This document shows, piece by piece, positions 45,056 to 53,831 of a stretch of DNA of 64,000 bases. Numbering within the stretch: position 1 is the stretch's first letter; every line of letters starts with the position of its first letter. This DNA is from Rheinheimera texasensis DSM 17496. GTDB taxonomy: Bacteria; Pseudomonadota; Gammaproteobacteria; Enterobacterales; Alteromonadaceae. The position numbers and the translations under genes are program-made. The stretch is taken from positions 620,001 to 684,000 of the forward strand of contig NZ_JONU01000007.1 of the NCBI RefSeq assembly GCF_000711985.1, written 5' to 3'. The notes under the pieces are model-generated. The model saw only the letters and a list, made by a program, of their open reading frames with translations, was not told the origin of the DNA and did no database searches.

Positions 45056-47812
45056 ATGAAAAAAACACTTCTGGTCAGCTGCATTCTGGCAGCATTAGTC
45101 ACACAAGGTTGTGGCAAAAAAGACGCTGCACAACATCTGCAAGACGCGCAGAATTTTATCAGTAAACAAGAATATCCGGCAGCAGTGATTGAACTGAAAT
45201 CGGCGCTGCAGCAGGAGCCGGAGAACGCCAAAGTCCGGCTGACATTAGGTCAGATTTATTTGCAAGTAGGTGACGGTCTGTCAGCCAGCAAAGAACTACA
45301 AAGAGCTAAAGAATTTGGCGCCGATTTGAACGAGCTGGCTCTACCAATGGCGCAGGCATTTTTTCTGGCCGGACAATTCCCCGAGTTGGCAAGTCTTGGC
45401 AAAGAAACCGGGCTGACCCCACTCAATCAGGATTACATCCGGTTGTATCAGGCACTATCAGCCATTGAAGCATCAGAAGCGGCCGACGCAAAAGCTGAAC
45501 TGCAATCCTTGTCGACAAATAATGATGCCGGTATCAAAGCTATGGCATCAGCACAACTGCAGATTATGGACCGTAAACACGATACTGCGCTGGTTGCACT
45601 AAACGACATTCCCTCAGATAACCCTTTGTTCCGCGAAGGTTTACTATTAAAAGCAAAACTACAAAATATTCTGGCGCAGTTTGATGCTTCAGTTGCCAGC
45701 TTTCAGCAATACCTCAAACTGAATCCGTCTGGCCACCAGGCTCGTCTGTTGTTAGCTCAGACTTTTGTCGCGCAGAACAAATTTCCTGAAGCCAGCGCTG
45801 AGCTCGATAAATTACTGAAACTTTTCCCGAAACAACCACTGGCTAACTATCTGAAGTCAGTCATTGCATTTGAGGCGAAAGATTTCCAAAAAGCGAAGGA
45901 ATACAGTGAAACAGCCATCAATTCAGGTCTTAGTTCGGTCAGCACCAGGGTGATGGCAGCGCTTGCAGCCTCCCAATTGGGTTTGTCCAATCAAGCGTTG
46001 AATCATTTGCAGGCAGTACGCGGTGAACTGCACAGTTACCCGCCGGCACAGAAACTATATATTGCGCTGCAGCTACAAAGCGGTAATACCGACGTCGCTC
46101 AGCAGCAAATCCTGAAAAATGAATCGGCTTCCAATGACGTGCAACTGGTGACAGCCACAGCATTTCAGTTATTGAAACAACGCGCCAATGGCGCCGCCGA
46201 AGAGCTGATAAATAAATACGAAGCAGGTGGAGAGGAAAAATCTGGACAAGACCTGATTGCCATTGGTTCTATCAAACTTGGGATCCCAGGTCAGGAAGCG
46301 CAGGGTCTGCAACTATTGGAGCAAGCTGCAAAGCTAGCGCCTAAAGAGCAACAACCCAAGTTACTACTGGCTTCAGCTTATCTGCAACAACGTAAATTCA
46401 AGGAAGCTGAAGCCCTAGCCAGTGAATGGTTAAATGACGAAGCGATGAAAGTTCAGGGTCTGAATATGCTGGCTTTCATTGCACTGCAACAAGAGCAAGA
46501 TGATAAAGCGCTGAAGTACATTGCAGATGCTGTAGCAGCGAACAGCGATTTACCATTTACCTATCTGTTGAAAGCGGTATCGGAGCAGGCCAAGCAAGAC
46601 TCTGCAGCAGCCAAGGCTACTTTGACGACACTGCTGGACAAACATCCGGCCTATTTGCCGGCATTAGAGCAGTTTTATTCCCTGACCCGCGAAGAGGCTG
46701 ACGGCCCTGCGCTTAAACGTACTGAAACTTTATACAAATCTGACACTTCAAATTACAACGTGGCGGTTTTGTTCGCCCGCATGCTGGTTGATCAGAAAAA
46801 ACAAGAACAAGCATTGCAGGTATTGGAAGAGGGCAAACAACCTGTTGCTGAACGTCATGCCTTGCACTGGGCCTTGTTGATTGAACATGAGCGGGTGACT
46901 AATAAAGATATTAAAAAGTCTTTGGCTGTCGCTGAGCAGTGGTACCAGCTGAACTCGGCAGAACGCGAATCTGTTTACAGCTATATCCGTTCGCTGATTT
47001 TGGATAAACAAATTGAAAAAGCTTTGGCTGTATCCACCGAAGAGTTAAAAAAATCGCCAGACGACAAAGTGTTGTTCGGCACTCAGGTACAGTTATTGGC
47101 AGAAAATGGTAAACACGCTGAAGCATTAAAGCTATTGGCAACCTTGCCAGCTGAAGACGCCGGTAAAGCCGATGTACAATTTATCAAAGGTCGCATTTTA
47201 TTGGCAGATAACAAGCCGAAAGAAGCTCTTGTTGCACTGAACGAAAGCTATCAGCAAAGCCAGTCTACGATGGCGGCCCTGATGATTGCCGATACTTACG
47301 AGCGCGCCGGGGACCTTGATAAAGCTAAGCAGTTTGTTGAACAGCACTTTACTACTAAACCGAATGACGGACCGTTACAGCTGTTCTATGCCAATTTATT
47401 ACTGAAAAGCGATAAGGAAAAGTCTATTGAGGTGTTCAGTCAGTTGCTGGCTAAAGAACCGGACAACGTGGCAGTACTAAATAATCTGGCCTGGACCTTA
47501 CTGGAAACTAATAAATTAACTGAAGCAACAACTCATATCGAAAAGGCCATGACACTGGCTCCACGTAATCCGGACGTATTGGATACTTATGGTGCCGTTC
47601 TGCTTGCATCAGGAAAAGTCGACCAGGCAATCCAACGTTTAGAGGATTCACTGAAAGTCCGGCCAGATCATCCATCAGTCTTACTGAATTACGCTGATGC
47701 CCTGATCAAAAAAGGTGAGAAAGACAAGGCAAAAGCCATTTTAGACAAGATCACTGGTGATAAGTCTATTTCGGCGGCACAAGTAAACGCATTGAAAGCC
47801 AAATTGAACTAA
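45056..47812 (+). CDS. prsT: PEP-CTERM system TPR-repeat lipoprotein
   Basis: A 918-residue lipoprotein. Its signal peptide ends in a lipobox-like TQGC (Cys19) and is followed by more than 15 TPR-type helical pairs, for example YPAAVIELKSALQQEPENAK near 40, and VAVLNNLAWTLLETNKLTEA followed by PRNPDVLDTYGAVLLASGKV near the C-terminus. It matches PrsT (TIGR02917), which co-occurs with PrsK/PrsR in XrtA genomes and is thought to scaffold export or sorting in the periplasm. Its length is usual for the family. A clear terminator follows. Confidence 0.94.
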   Translation: MKKTLLVSCILAALVTQGCGKKDAAQHLQDAQNFISKQEYPAAVIELKSALQQEPENAKVRLTLGQIYLQVGDGLSASKELQRAKEFGADLNELALPMAQAFFLAGQFPELASLGKETGLTPLNQDYIRLYQALSAIEASEAADAKAELQSLSTNNDAGIKAMASAQLQIMDRKHDTALVALNDIPSDNPLFREGLLLKAKLQNILAQFDASVASFQQYLKLNPSGHQARLLLAQTFVAQNKFPEASAELDKLLKLFPKQPLANYLKSVIAFEAKDFQKAKEYSETAINSGLSSVSTRVMAALAASQLGLSNQALNHLQAVRGELHSYPPAQKLYIALQLQSGNTDVAQQQILKNESASNDVQLVTATAFQLLKQRANGAAEELINKYEAGGEEKSGQDLIAIGSIKLGIPGQEAQGLQLLEQAAKLAPKEQQPKLLLASAYLQQRKFKEAEALASEWLNDEAMKVQGLNMLAFIALQQEQDDKALKYIADAVAANSDLPFTYLLKAVSEQAKQDSAAAKATLTTLLDKHPAYLPALEQFYSLTREEADGPALKRTETLYKSDTSNYNVAVLFARMLVDQKKQEQALQVLEEGKQPVAERHALHWALLIEHERVTNKDIKKSLAVAEQWYQLNSAERESVYSYIRSLILDKQIEKALAVSTEELKKSPDDKVLFGTQVQLLAENGKHAEALKLLATLPAEDAGKADVQFIKGRILLADNKPKEALVALNESYQQSQSTMAALMIADTYERAGDLDKAKQFVEQHFTTKPNDGPLQLFYANLLLKSDKEKSIEVFSQLLAKEPDNVAVLNNLAWTLLETNKLTEATTHIEKAMTLAPRNPDVLDTYGAVLLASGKVDQAIQRLEDSLKVRPDHPSVLLNYADALIKKGEKDKAKAILDKITGDKSISAAQVNALKAKLN

Positions 47813-47832
47813 CTCAGTAGTCTTTCAACATC

Positions 47833-47860
47833 AAAGGCTGCCAAGTGCAGCCTTTTTCTT
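47833..47860 (+). terminator. Rho-independent terminator after prsT
   Basis: GGCTGC CAAGT GCAGCC forms a 6-bp stem extended by AAA/TTT pairs and is followed by a T-run, 20 nt after the prsT stop. Confidence 0.88.
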
Positions 47861-48263
47861 TGGCAATGCTTGCGCTTACAGTCTTTAACACTTTTCTCTC
47901 TTAGTGGGGTATTTGTCAGGGCCTTTGTCGTATTAACCAAAACATCAAGTAATTTGATGAGCAGCCCCATTTACGTGTGCGCAGCTATACTTTTATTCAA
48001 ACATCTTGCCAACCTTCGCTATGCAGACATCTGACATGGCGCCACTCGCGTAGAGCAAAAACCTCTGGCCAGAAAAGACTGCAGGATTCTACGGGAGCAC
48101 TCATCCGTAGTGGTAAATCAGGCATGCAATTAAAACAGAGCGAAACCCCAAACACACTTTGCGGTGACACAACTCACCAATTGAAGCACGGCACAGGTGC
48201 AGGTGCAGGTGCAGGTGCAGGTGCAGGTGAAAAAGATTCCAGTAGACCTGAGATTTCAAACAT
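47861..48263. other. Non-coding gap between prsT and the PEP-CTERM gene
   Basis: I see no convincing gene here. The only long frame (47977-48318, plus) has no ribosome site, unusual composition and runs through the terminator of the opposite gene. Within the gap are a small inverted repeat CTACGG/CCGTAG (48089-48110) and a hexamer tandem repeat (48195-48229). It could be decayed sequence. Confidence 0.5.
48195..48229. repeat. Hexanucleotide tandem repeat (AGGTGC)n
   Basis: Five perfect AGGTGC units (48195-48224) are followed by a sixth imperfect one. It lies about 35 bp outside the terminator of the PEP-CTERM gene. Such short tandem tracts can change length by slippage. Confidence 0.9.
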
Positions 48264-48288
48264 AAAAAAACCGAGCGTTAGCCCGGTT
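48264..48288 (-). terminator. Rho-independent terminator of the PEP-CTERM gene
   Basis: On the minus strand ACCGGGC TAAC GCTCGGT forms a 7-bp stem with one G-U pair, followed by a run of T (seven A on the plus strand), 30 nt after the stop codon. Confidence 0.88.
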
Positions 48289-48318
48289 CTTTATATTCAC
48301 CACAGTGACTGCGGTTAA

Positions 48319-49146
48319 TTACTGTTTGTTGCGGCGACGCAAACCTAACATAATCAGTGACAGACCTAACATACCTACTGTAGCTGGCGCAGAAACTTTT
48401 GACATAGTCAGTTGTGCTAACAGTTCCAGCTGGTTAACTGTACCTTCGGTGGTAACCAGTACGATAGAACCATCTGGGTTTACGACTGACTGAGTTACAC
48501 CTGACAGTGGGTTCAGTTTGAAAGAGATAGTGTATTGTTCTTTGCCTTCTGGGCCTGCTACAACGAATTTAATCGCTGGCAGATTCAGTTTAATCAGGAA
48601 TGTATCATCACAACCAGTGCCAGACAGTTGTGGAATTGGGCAGTTCGCCGGGTTAGAAGTGTTTGGCGTTTCATTGAACTGAATGCCAACTGTCGCTGCT
48701 TTAGAACCAACTGGTGGGTTCACCAGTGTGAACAGAGTTTCCAGATCTAACTTATACAGTGAACGCGAACCAGCCAGAATTGTTTTGTTTGAGTGGGTGA
48801 TTAAACCGGTTTGAACCCAATCACCGTTAGTAACCAGAGTACCAGCCTGAGAAACGATATTTAAACCGCTTTTTGCGTTTGATGAGCCCCAGGTCACTGT
48901 ATCATAGGCGTTTGGCAGACCAGCCGCACCAGTGAAAGTTAAACCACAGCCGTTTGCAGCATCTGTCGTGCCAGCAGCACAGTCAAACACAGTGCCATTA
49001 GCTTGTTTGCTTGAAGAATTTACACCGTCAGCTAACCAGCCAGACTGAGTTGCAAAGTCCATTGCAGGGATGATTGCTGCTTGTGCAGAACCAATAAACG
49101 TCGCGATTGACAGAGCGCTTACTGATAAAAGAGTTTTGAATTTCAT
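48319..49146 (-). CDS. Secreted protein with variant PEP-CTERM sorting signal
   Basis: A 275-residue secreted protein. A Sec signal peptide occupies 1-23 (cleavage after SAQA) and the mature region is Thr/Asn/Gly/Ser-rich and beta-like, with two Cys pairs. The C-terminal tripartite tail is a short motif SAPAT (about 252-256) where most systems have VPEP, then a TM stretch VGMLGLSLIMLGL, then RRRNK. This layout is the exosortase substrate signal, and it is the only one in the window. It should be cut and anchored by the exosortase at 12585. AAGGTGG precedes the ATG and a sigma-54 promoter lies upstream. The biological role of the mature part is unknown. Confidence 0.88.
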   Translation of the reverse strand: MKFKTLLSVSALSIATFIGSAQAAIIPAMDFATQSGWLADGVNSSSKQANGTVFDCAAGTTDAANGCGLTFTGAAGLPNAYDTVTWGSSNAKSGLNIVSQAGTLVTNGDWVQTGLITHSNKTILAGSRSLYKLDLETLFTLVNPPVGSKAATVGIQFNETPNTSNPANCPIPQLSGTGCDDTFLIKLNLPAIKFVVAGPEGKEQYTISFKLNPLSGVTQSVVNPDGSIVLVTTEGTVNQLELLAQLTMSKVSAPATVGMLGLSLIMLGLRRRNKQ

Positions 49147-49219
49147 TTTACTACCACCTTGTATTATTAACTGCCTTACCAGTGACTGTCAGGCTAAAAC
49201 TACTACTGACAAATACAAA

Positions 49220-49234
49220 GCAAATCATGTGCCA
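49220..49234 (-). promoter_or_regulatory. Sigma-54 promoter (-24/-12) of the PEP-CTERM gene
   Basis: On the minus strand TGGCAC (49234-49229), a 5-nt spacer and TTGC (49223-49220) match the -24/-12 consensus, with GG and GC exactly 10 nt apart. Transcription would start near 49208, giving an about 60-nt leader before the ATG at 49146. The response regulator PrsR in this window is a sigma-54 activator and is the obvious candidate to act here. Confidence 0.88.
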
Positions 49235-49290
49235 ACTTTATTTTTAATTACTTATCAATGATTTACATGATATTCGACATCTAGCACACT

Positions 49291-50949
49291 TCACTCTGTA
49301 AATTTTTTTGACGGTTCCGCGATATAACGACCCGGTGACAAAATTCCTTTTGGATCTAACGCCTGTTTCAAATCGTCCAGAACACTCAGATAGGTGGTGT
49401 CACCAAAGCGAGTCATCTCTGCCATTTTGTTTACATCGGTACGATATGGATAGAAGCCTTTTTCAAACATTGTCTGATAAAGCTGGTCCCGGCATTGTAC
49501 CGCCTGCTCATCCCAGGATTTCCCATTTGGCGCTATCGCGGCCCTATCAAAGGAAATACTAACGACTGCGTCGATACAACGCTCATTTAGCAGAGTCAGA
49601 GTCACGGCGGGCTCAAAGCCATAAGCCGGCAGAACCTGCTCGACTATTTTCATCAACTCTCTGGCGTTGTGCGGGTCTGCCGGAGCGACAAAAGCGCTCC
49701 AGATTAAACCGACACCATCCTTATCCATATCAAACTGACCATCCGGCGCTTGCTTCATCCGCCAGTAAGAACTGGTTAGAAACTGCGCGCTAGGCTGCCC
49801 TTTCATCATGTCATGCACGGGTCTTAACACCTTCAACATGCCAGGCAGATCCATTCTGGTTACAAAGGCGATTGGCTTTTGAAAAATCTCAATGAACCGC
49901 AGGAGTTCATCGCTGATAAAGTTCAGGCGCGCACCTTTGACCTGTTTGAGCGCTTTGCGGACCTGTGTTCTGGCGTTAGCAACTTGTTCCTTGGTGCCAT
50001 ATAAAGCGCCCGAGACATTCCAGGTCCCGACTTGCCATTGTTTTTTAAGTTGTTCTGCGAACCCACCAGGTAAAGGATATTGAATTGCCCCAGAGCCAAA
50101 TAGCGGCCAGGGATACTGTTGCATCCCACCTAACACCCGGAAGGCATTGGCGATGTGAGGCAGACTGGTGATTACTCCGCTTCGCTTTAACGGCACCAGT
50201 GCCGCAACAATTTGTTCAAGAGCGTCTTCACTGGCGGCAGACAGGTAAAATGCCACAAACTTTTCAGGTTTCGGCATCAGCCAGAGAGTCATACTCAGCA
50301 CGATGCCAAGGTTCGATTGCAAAAACAGCTGATCCAGCGCCGGTCCCAGCCCCCACTTATACATGCCACTGGCTTTTGCCCCAGGGAAACGACCAAAACC
50401 AGTTTTGATGACCCTGCCGTCTGCCAGCAGAACCTCCATAGATCCGATAAAATTCGCGTGTTCGCCATAGGGAGTATGACCAAAGCCTCGCTCTACAGTA
50501 TTACCGACAATACTGCAATCCGGATGTGACCCTGTACAATCCATCCAGTCAATGTCGCCCTGCGCTTTGAGGAAGTCAGCGAGCTGGCGTTGAGTAACCC
50601 CGGCACCGACGGTGACCAGATGATGCGCCGGGTCGTAATCAGAGATCTCGCTCAGCCGCCGCAAGTCCAACAACACGGCGCTTTTTGAACTTGGCACGCG
50701 CGAGCCGTACCCCCAGTTTTTGCCCGAACTAATGGTGTAAAGCGGGATCCCATGTTCCCGGGCAAGAGCGACCGTCGCAGCGACCTGCTTTTTAGCTGGT
50801 CGTAATATAGCGAGGATAGACGAATGGGTGGGCAAAGTCGCAACACCAGCAAGATCCAGACTTTGCTTGTCGGTAACAACATATTCATCACCGAGTAAAA
50901 GCTGCCACTGTCTAATTGCGGCGCTGATATCAATCTGTTCTGCATTCAT
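49291..50949 (-). CDS. FAD-binding oxidoreductase (PCMH/vanillyl-alcohol oxidase-like)
   Basis: A 552-residue flavoenzyme with a PCMH FAD-binding domain in the N-terminal half (ILRPAKKQVAATVALAREHG, ISSGKNWGYGSRVP, SIVGNTVERGFGHTPYGEH) and a cap domain after it, as in 4-cresol dehydrogenase and vanillyl-alcohol oxidase. No signal peptide is seen. AAGGAG lies 6 nt before the ATG. An intrinsic terminator sits just upstream between this gene and the acyltransferase, so it needs read-through or its own promoter. In this locus it may oxidise an alcohol or phenol linked to the acyl product; that is inference. Confidence 0.86.
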   Translation of the reverse strand: MNAEQIDISAAIRQWQLLLGDEYVVTDKQSLDLAGVATLPTHSSILAILRPAKKQVAATVALAREHGIPLYTISSGKNWGYGSRVPSSKSAVLLDLRRLSEISDYDPAHHLVTVGAGVTQRQLADFLKAQGDIDWMDCTGSHPDCSIVGNTVERGFGHTPYGEHANFIGSMEVLLADGRVIKTGFGRFPGAKASGMYKWGLGPALDQLFLQSNLGIVLSMTLWLMPKPEKFVAFYLSAASEDALEQIVAALVPLKRSGVITSLPHIANAFRVLGGMQQYPWPLFGSGAIQYPLPGGFAEQLKKQWQVGTWNVSGALYGTKEQVANARTQVRKALKQVKGARLNFISDELLRFIEIFQKPIAFVTRMDLPGMLKVLRPVHDMMKGQPSAQFLTSSYWRMKQAPDGQFDMDKDGVGLIWSAFVAPADPHNARELMKIVEQVLPAYGFEPAVTLTLLNERCIDAVVSISFDRAAIAPNGKSWDEQAVQCRDQLYQTMFEKGFYPYRTDVNKMAEMTRFGDTTYLSVLDDLKQALDPKGILSPGRYIAEPSKKFTE

Positions 50950-50969
50950 CCTCTGCTCCTTGAATCAAT

Positions 50970-50995
50970 AAAAACGGCAGTCGTTGTGACTGCCG
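50970..50995 (-). terminator. Rho-independent terminator between acyltransferase and FAD genes
   Basis: On the minus strand CGGCAGTC ACAAC GACTGCCG is a perfect 8-bp stem with 5-nt loop followed by TTTTTA. It lies directly after the acyltransferase gene and about 20 nt before the FAD oxidoreductase start. Confidence 0.9.
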
Positions 50996-51016
50996 CTCTC
51001 TATCCCGCAACCTTGC

Positions 51017-51895
51017 TTAATGTTGCGCGGAAATAATTTTTGTCGTCTCTTTCACTGGTTCCAACGGACCATTGACAAATCCGTGCTCTTTCACTGAATT
51101 AGCCAATGATTTTTCAATTTCTCTCAGTAAGCGTTTAAAACCTGGTGAAAGACCGTCAAATAACATCGGTTTATTGATGTAGAACGGCGCTCGCCGGCCG
51201 TGATATTCGATTACCGGGCCGATCTGATGAAACTTGATACCGACAAACGCCAGGCTGCGGGCCAGGCGTGGTTCCATCATGACAAAAGCATGTTCTTTGT
51301 GAGCGTGGAATGCGGTCGATGCAGCAGCAAAGTACAGACAAATCGCGATATACGGGAAACAGCGCAGTTCATTTTCAGAATATGCTTCGACGTTAATCGC
51401 ACCAGTTGCTGCGCCTTTAAACTTATCTATTTCACGACGGCGGAATTGCTCAAGAACTGCTAATCGCGAGATTTCACAAATTTTATTGCGTGGAAAGGCT
51501 GCCGGACTGAACTCACGGTCAGTGATAGAATGCATACAGAATTTTTCGATAGGTAACAGCTCAGTATCGTTTGATGACGTAATCAAACGTACCGTTCCGG
51601 CCATGTTGCCGGAAGACATATGTTTGACAAAGCAGTGAATGGAATGAGCATCGAAATCATCCACCTCAACTCTGTCAGGTCGCTCTGCTTCAAACTTAAG
51701 CTCTTCACAATAGACCTGATGCCGCACATTGTAGACTTTTTGTTTCAACTCTTCGGTCAAAGCCAGCTGCGGCTGCAAAAACTGAGAAAAATGCTTGGAA
51801 ATGTTACTCGCGTTATTGCTGACCATCACTCCGATGGCCTTTTTTACCAGGTTCCCGACGATTGGCAGATCTTGTAATTTCTTTAAATGCTTCAT
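51017..51895 (-). CDS. PEP-CTERM/exosortase system-associated acyltransferase (TIGR03694 type)
   Basis: A 292-residue protein of the autoinducer-synthase-like GNAT fold. The core opens VYNVRHQVYCEELKFE, with DDFDAHSIHCFV and AGTVRLI following and KICEISRLAV as the later beta-strand. N-acyl amino acid synthases (FeeM) and LuxI proteins share this fold, so an N-acylated amine or amino acid using acyl-ACP is likely, but the product is not known. ATG 51895 (AGGT 6 nt upstream) is preferred to TTG 51925. It is preceded by a sigma-70-like promoter and followed by a terminator. Confidence 0.9.
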   Translation of the reverse strand: MKHLKKLQDLPIVGNLVKKAIGVMVSNNASNISKHFSQFLQPQLALTEELKQKVYNVRHQVYCEELKFEAERPDRVEVDDFDAHSIHCFVKHMSSGNMAGTVRLITSSNDTELLPIEKFCMHSITDREFSPAAFPRNKICEISRLAVLEQFRRREIDKFKGAATGAINVEAYSENELRCFPYIAICLYFAAASTAFHAHKEHAFVMMEPRLARSLAFVGIKFHQIGPVIEYHGRRAPFYINKPMLFDGLSPGFKRLLREIEKSLANSVKEHGFVNGPLEPVKETTKIISAQH

Positions 51896-52032
51896 AAAAA
51901 ACCTGGCAATATCCTCAATGTTCAACTGAGATTGTCACCCGCCATAGCGGCGCAACGCTCTTTCCTTATGCCTTAGCAGTCACTTGTGTCTTTGTTCCTG
52001 CACCTGTTACAACTGATACAAAATCCATTTCT

Positions 52033-52060
52033 AGTATAGAAAATGCAGACGCTATGACAA
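52033..52060 (-). promoter_or_regulatory. Candidate sigma-70 promoter of the acyltransferase gene
   Basis: TTGTCA (52060-52055) and TATACT (52038-52033) on the minus strand are 16 nt apart. They lie about 140 nt upstream of the acyltransferase start and overlap the last codons of the patatin-like gene. Confidence 0.5.
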
Positions 52061-52933
52061 TCCAAAACACCGTTCTCTTTGATTTGCACCAAGCTCTGTG
52101 CAAATCCAGCCGAGTTTGTGTGGAATCACCTGCATCGTTGTATCATAGCCTTGTCGCAAAAGTTCCTCTTTTTTCCCCACCGACAGCCCGAAATCCACCG
52201 ACGAAACATCGCCGGTGTTTATTAGCACCGTGTTATGCCAATATTGAGCATGTACGTACTCACGCGACATAGCGTTCATAAATGTTTGAATTAACATGAG
52301 AATATATGAAACTAACGGAAATAGTCTACGTCTGCTGATCGGTTTATCTTCACCTTCGCTTTTCAGCCGGAAGCAAACTACCGGCACATTGCGCCCGGAC
52401 CAATCCTGATGCAATGCATCTTCGGCCAGAATGACGCCATCAGCCATAACATGATTCTCGAAAGTCTTAAACGAAAAAAGTAACGGAATCGACATTGAAT
52501 ACCGTACTGCTTCAGACACCTTCATCTGAGGAGTCCGGGCTTTGTTAAACACAACCGGGCCACCGCCGTTAATATCAGTTGCCAGTACGTGTAAATCCAG
52601 TACCAAATCACAGAAGCGCGCGCCAGCCAGCTGATCGTCCATCCAGCGTTCGAAATTATCACCACTGGACAAGCCGCCTGTGCGAATTAAGTTCATCAAA
52701 GAGAAGCCACGAAACTGTTTAAAATCGGTGTGCAGCGCGAGGTCCTTCATTTGGTCAATCGATTTGCCGGCAGCAACCATGGCCGCAACAATACTGCCAC
52801 CAGACACCCCGACCAGACTGCGAAAATCCAGATTAAGGTCATTCAGAGCTTTTAGTATCCCGACATAACAAGGCAGTCTGGTCCCGCCGCCGGAAAAAAT
52901 CGGCACTATTTCATGTGATTGCAGTTGTGTCAT
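52052..52933 (-). CDS. Patatin-like phospholipase family protein
   Basis: A 293-residue patatin-domain protein. The oxyanion loop FSGGGTRLPCYVG is near the N-terminus, the nucleophile elbow GVSGGS (Ser) about 35 residues later, and the dyad Asp in VMADGVI. These are the catalytic Ser-Asp dyad and glycine-rich loop of patatins, so lipid acyl hydrolase activity is expected. The open frame extends far upstream on paper, but that part is antisense to the protease gene. ATG 52933 is the natural start; ATG 52957 is possible. It may feed acyl chains to the neighbouring acyltransferase. Confidence 0.88.
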   Translation of the reverse strand: MTQLQSHEIVPIFSGGGTRLPCYVGILKALNDLNLDFRSLVGVSGGSIVAAMVAAGKSIDQMKDLALHTDFKQFRGFSLMNLIRTGGLSSGDNFERWMDDQLAGARFCDLVLDLHVLATDINGGGPVVFNKARTPQMKVSEAVRYSMSIPLLFSFKTFENHVMADGVILAEDALHQDWSGRNVPVVCFRLKSEGEDKPISRRRLFPLVSYILMLIQTFMNAMSREYVHAQYWHNTVLINTGDVSSVDFGLSVGKKEELLRQGYDTTMQVIPHKLGWICTELGANQRERCFGLS

Positions 52934-53045
52934 ACTGGCCACCAAGACATCGCGCATCTGCCACTGAACTGAGAGTTTCAGTATGTACCAATTTGATAAA
53001 GATGCTAATTCGATTTTAGTCCAGTATGGATTGAGCCTGCCACTG

Positions 53046-53822
53046 ATGGAACTTTCAAAACACAGCCGTTGGGTTATATTAGTTAAACTATTGATACTAA
53101 ATATGTTTATACCAACCCACGCAGCAAACGACCTACCTGCTTTAATTGCTAAGGTAAAACCTTCTGTAGTCGCAATTGCTTTGTATAATCCAACCGCAGC
53201 CCCACGCTTAAAACTGCTGGGATCAGGTTTTGTTACTGGGCCCGGTAACTTAGTGGTGACGAATTTCCACGTGGTTAGTACCCCGGCAGACATTACCAAG
53301 AACGAAGCTTATGTTGTGTTATCGGGCCATGGTCAACAACCACGCATCCATCCGATTAAACAAACACGCACAGATGCCAGGCATGATCTGGCTGTGCTCG
53401 AAATTGATGAGAAGCTGCCACCAGTCAAATTAGCTGAGGCCGTATACATCGCCGAGGGAACCGAACTGGCATTTACCGGCTATCCGATCACCGGCGTCCT
53501 AGGACTATACCCTGCAACACACCGGGCGTTGCTAAGCGCTGTCACACCTATAGTCATCCCGGCGGATCATAGCCAGGCCTTGAGCGCAGCGAGCTTGCGT
53601 CAAATGCGGGATCCCTTTTTGATTTATCAGTTGGACGGCACCGCATATCCGGGTAACAGCGGTAGCATGTTGTATCGCCAGGACAATGGTGAAGTAGTTG
53701 GTATTATCAACATGGTGTTGATTAAAAAGTCAAAAGAAGCAGTGTTAAGTGATCCCAGTGGCATTTCATATGCGATCCCGGTAAAACACCTGCATCAGCT
53801 GTTGCAACAAATCCAACCTTAA
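53046..53822 (+). CDS. Periplasmic trypsin-like serine protease
   Basis: From ATG 53046 the product has about 258 residues, with a signal peptide (basic SKHSR, hydrophobic core, cleavage near THAA). The S1-type catalytic triad is visible as His in TNFHVV, Asp in RHDLAVL and Ser in YPGNSGS. A single protease domain without PDZ is seen, unlike DegP/DegS. The ATG at 52983 would add 21 residues in front of the signal peptide and is less likely. It lies 9 bp before prsK, so it is probably co-transcribed and may process or sense envelope proteins of the system. Confidence 0.87.
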   Translation: MELSKHSRWVILVKLLILNMFIPTHAANDLPALIAKVKPSVVAIALYNPTAAPRLKLLGSGFVTGPGNLVVTNFHVVSTPADITKNEAYVVLSGHGQQPRIHPIKQTRTDARHDLAVLEIDEKLPPVKLAEAVYIAEGTELAFTGYPITGVLGLYPATHRALLSAVTPIVIPADHSQALSAASLRQMRDPFLIYQLDGTAYPGNSGSMLYRQDNGEVVGIINMVLIKKSKEAVLSDPSGISYAIPVKHLHQLLQQIQP

Positions 53823-53831
53823 GGCCGTGTT

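Noticed and set aside
47977-48318. 113-codon plus-strand ORF with a Gly-Ala repeat
   Set aside because: The Gly-Ala run is the AGGTGC tandem repeat; no ribosome site; the frame runs through the terminator of the opposite gene.
52934-53299. N-terminal extension of the patatin-like protein to 415 residues
   Set aside because: The extra 122 codons are antisense to the protease gene, have no patatin homology, and a good ATG exists at 52933.
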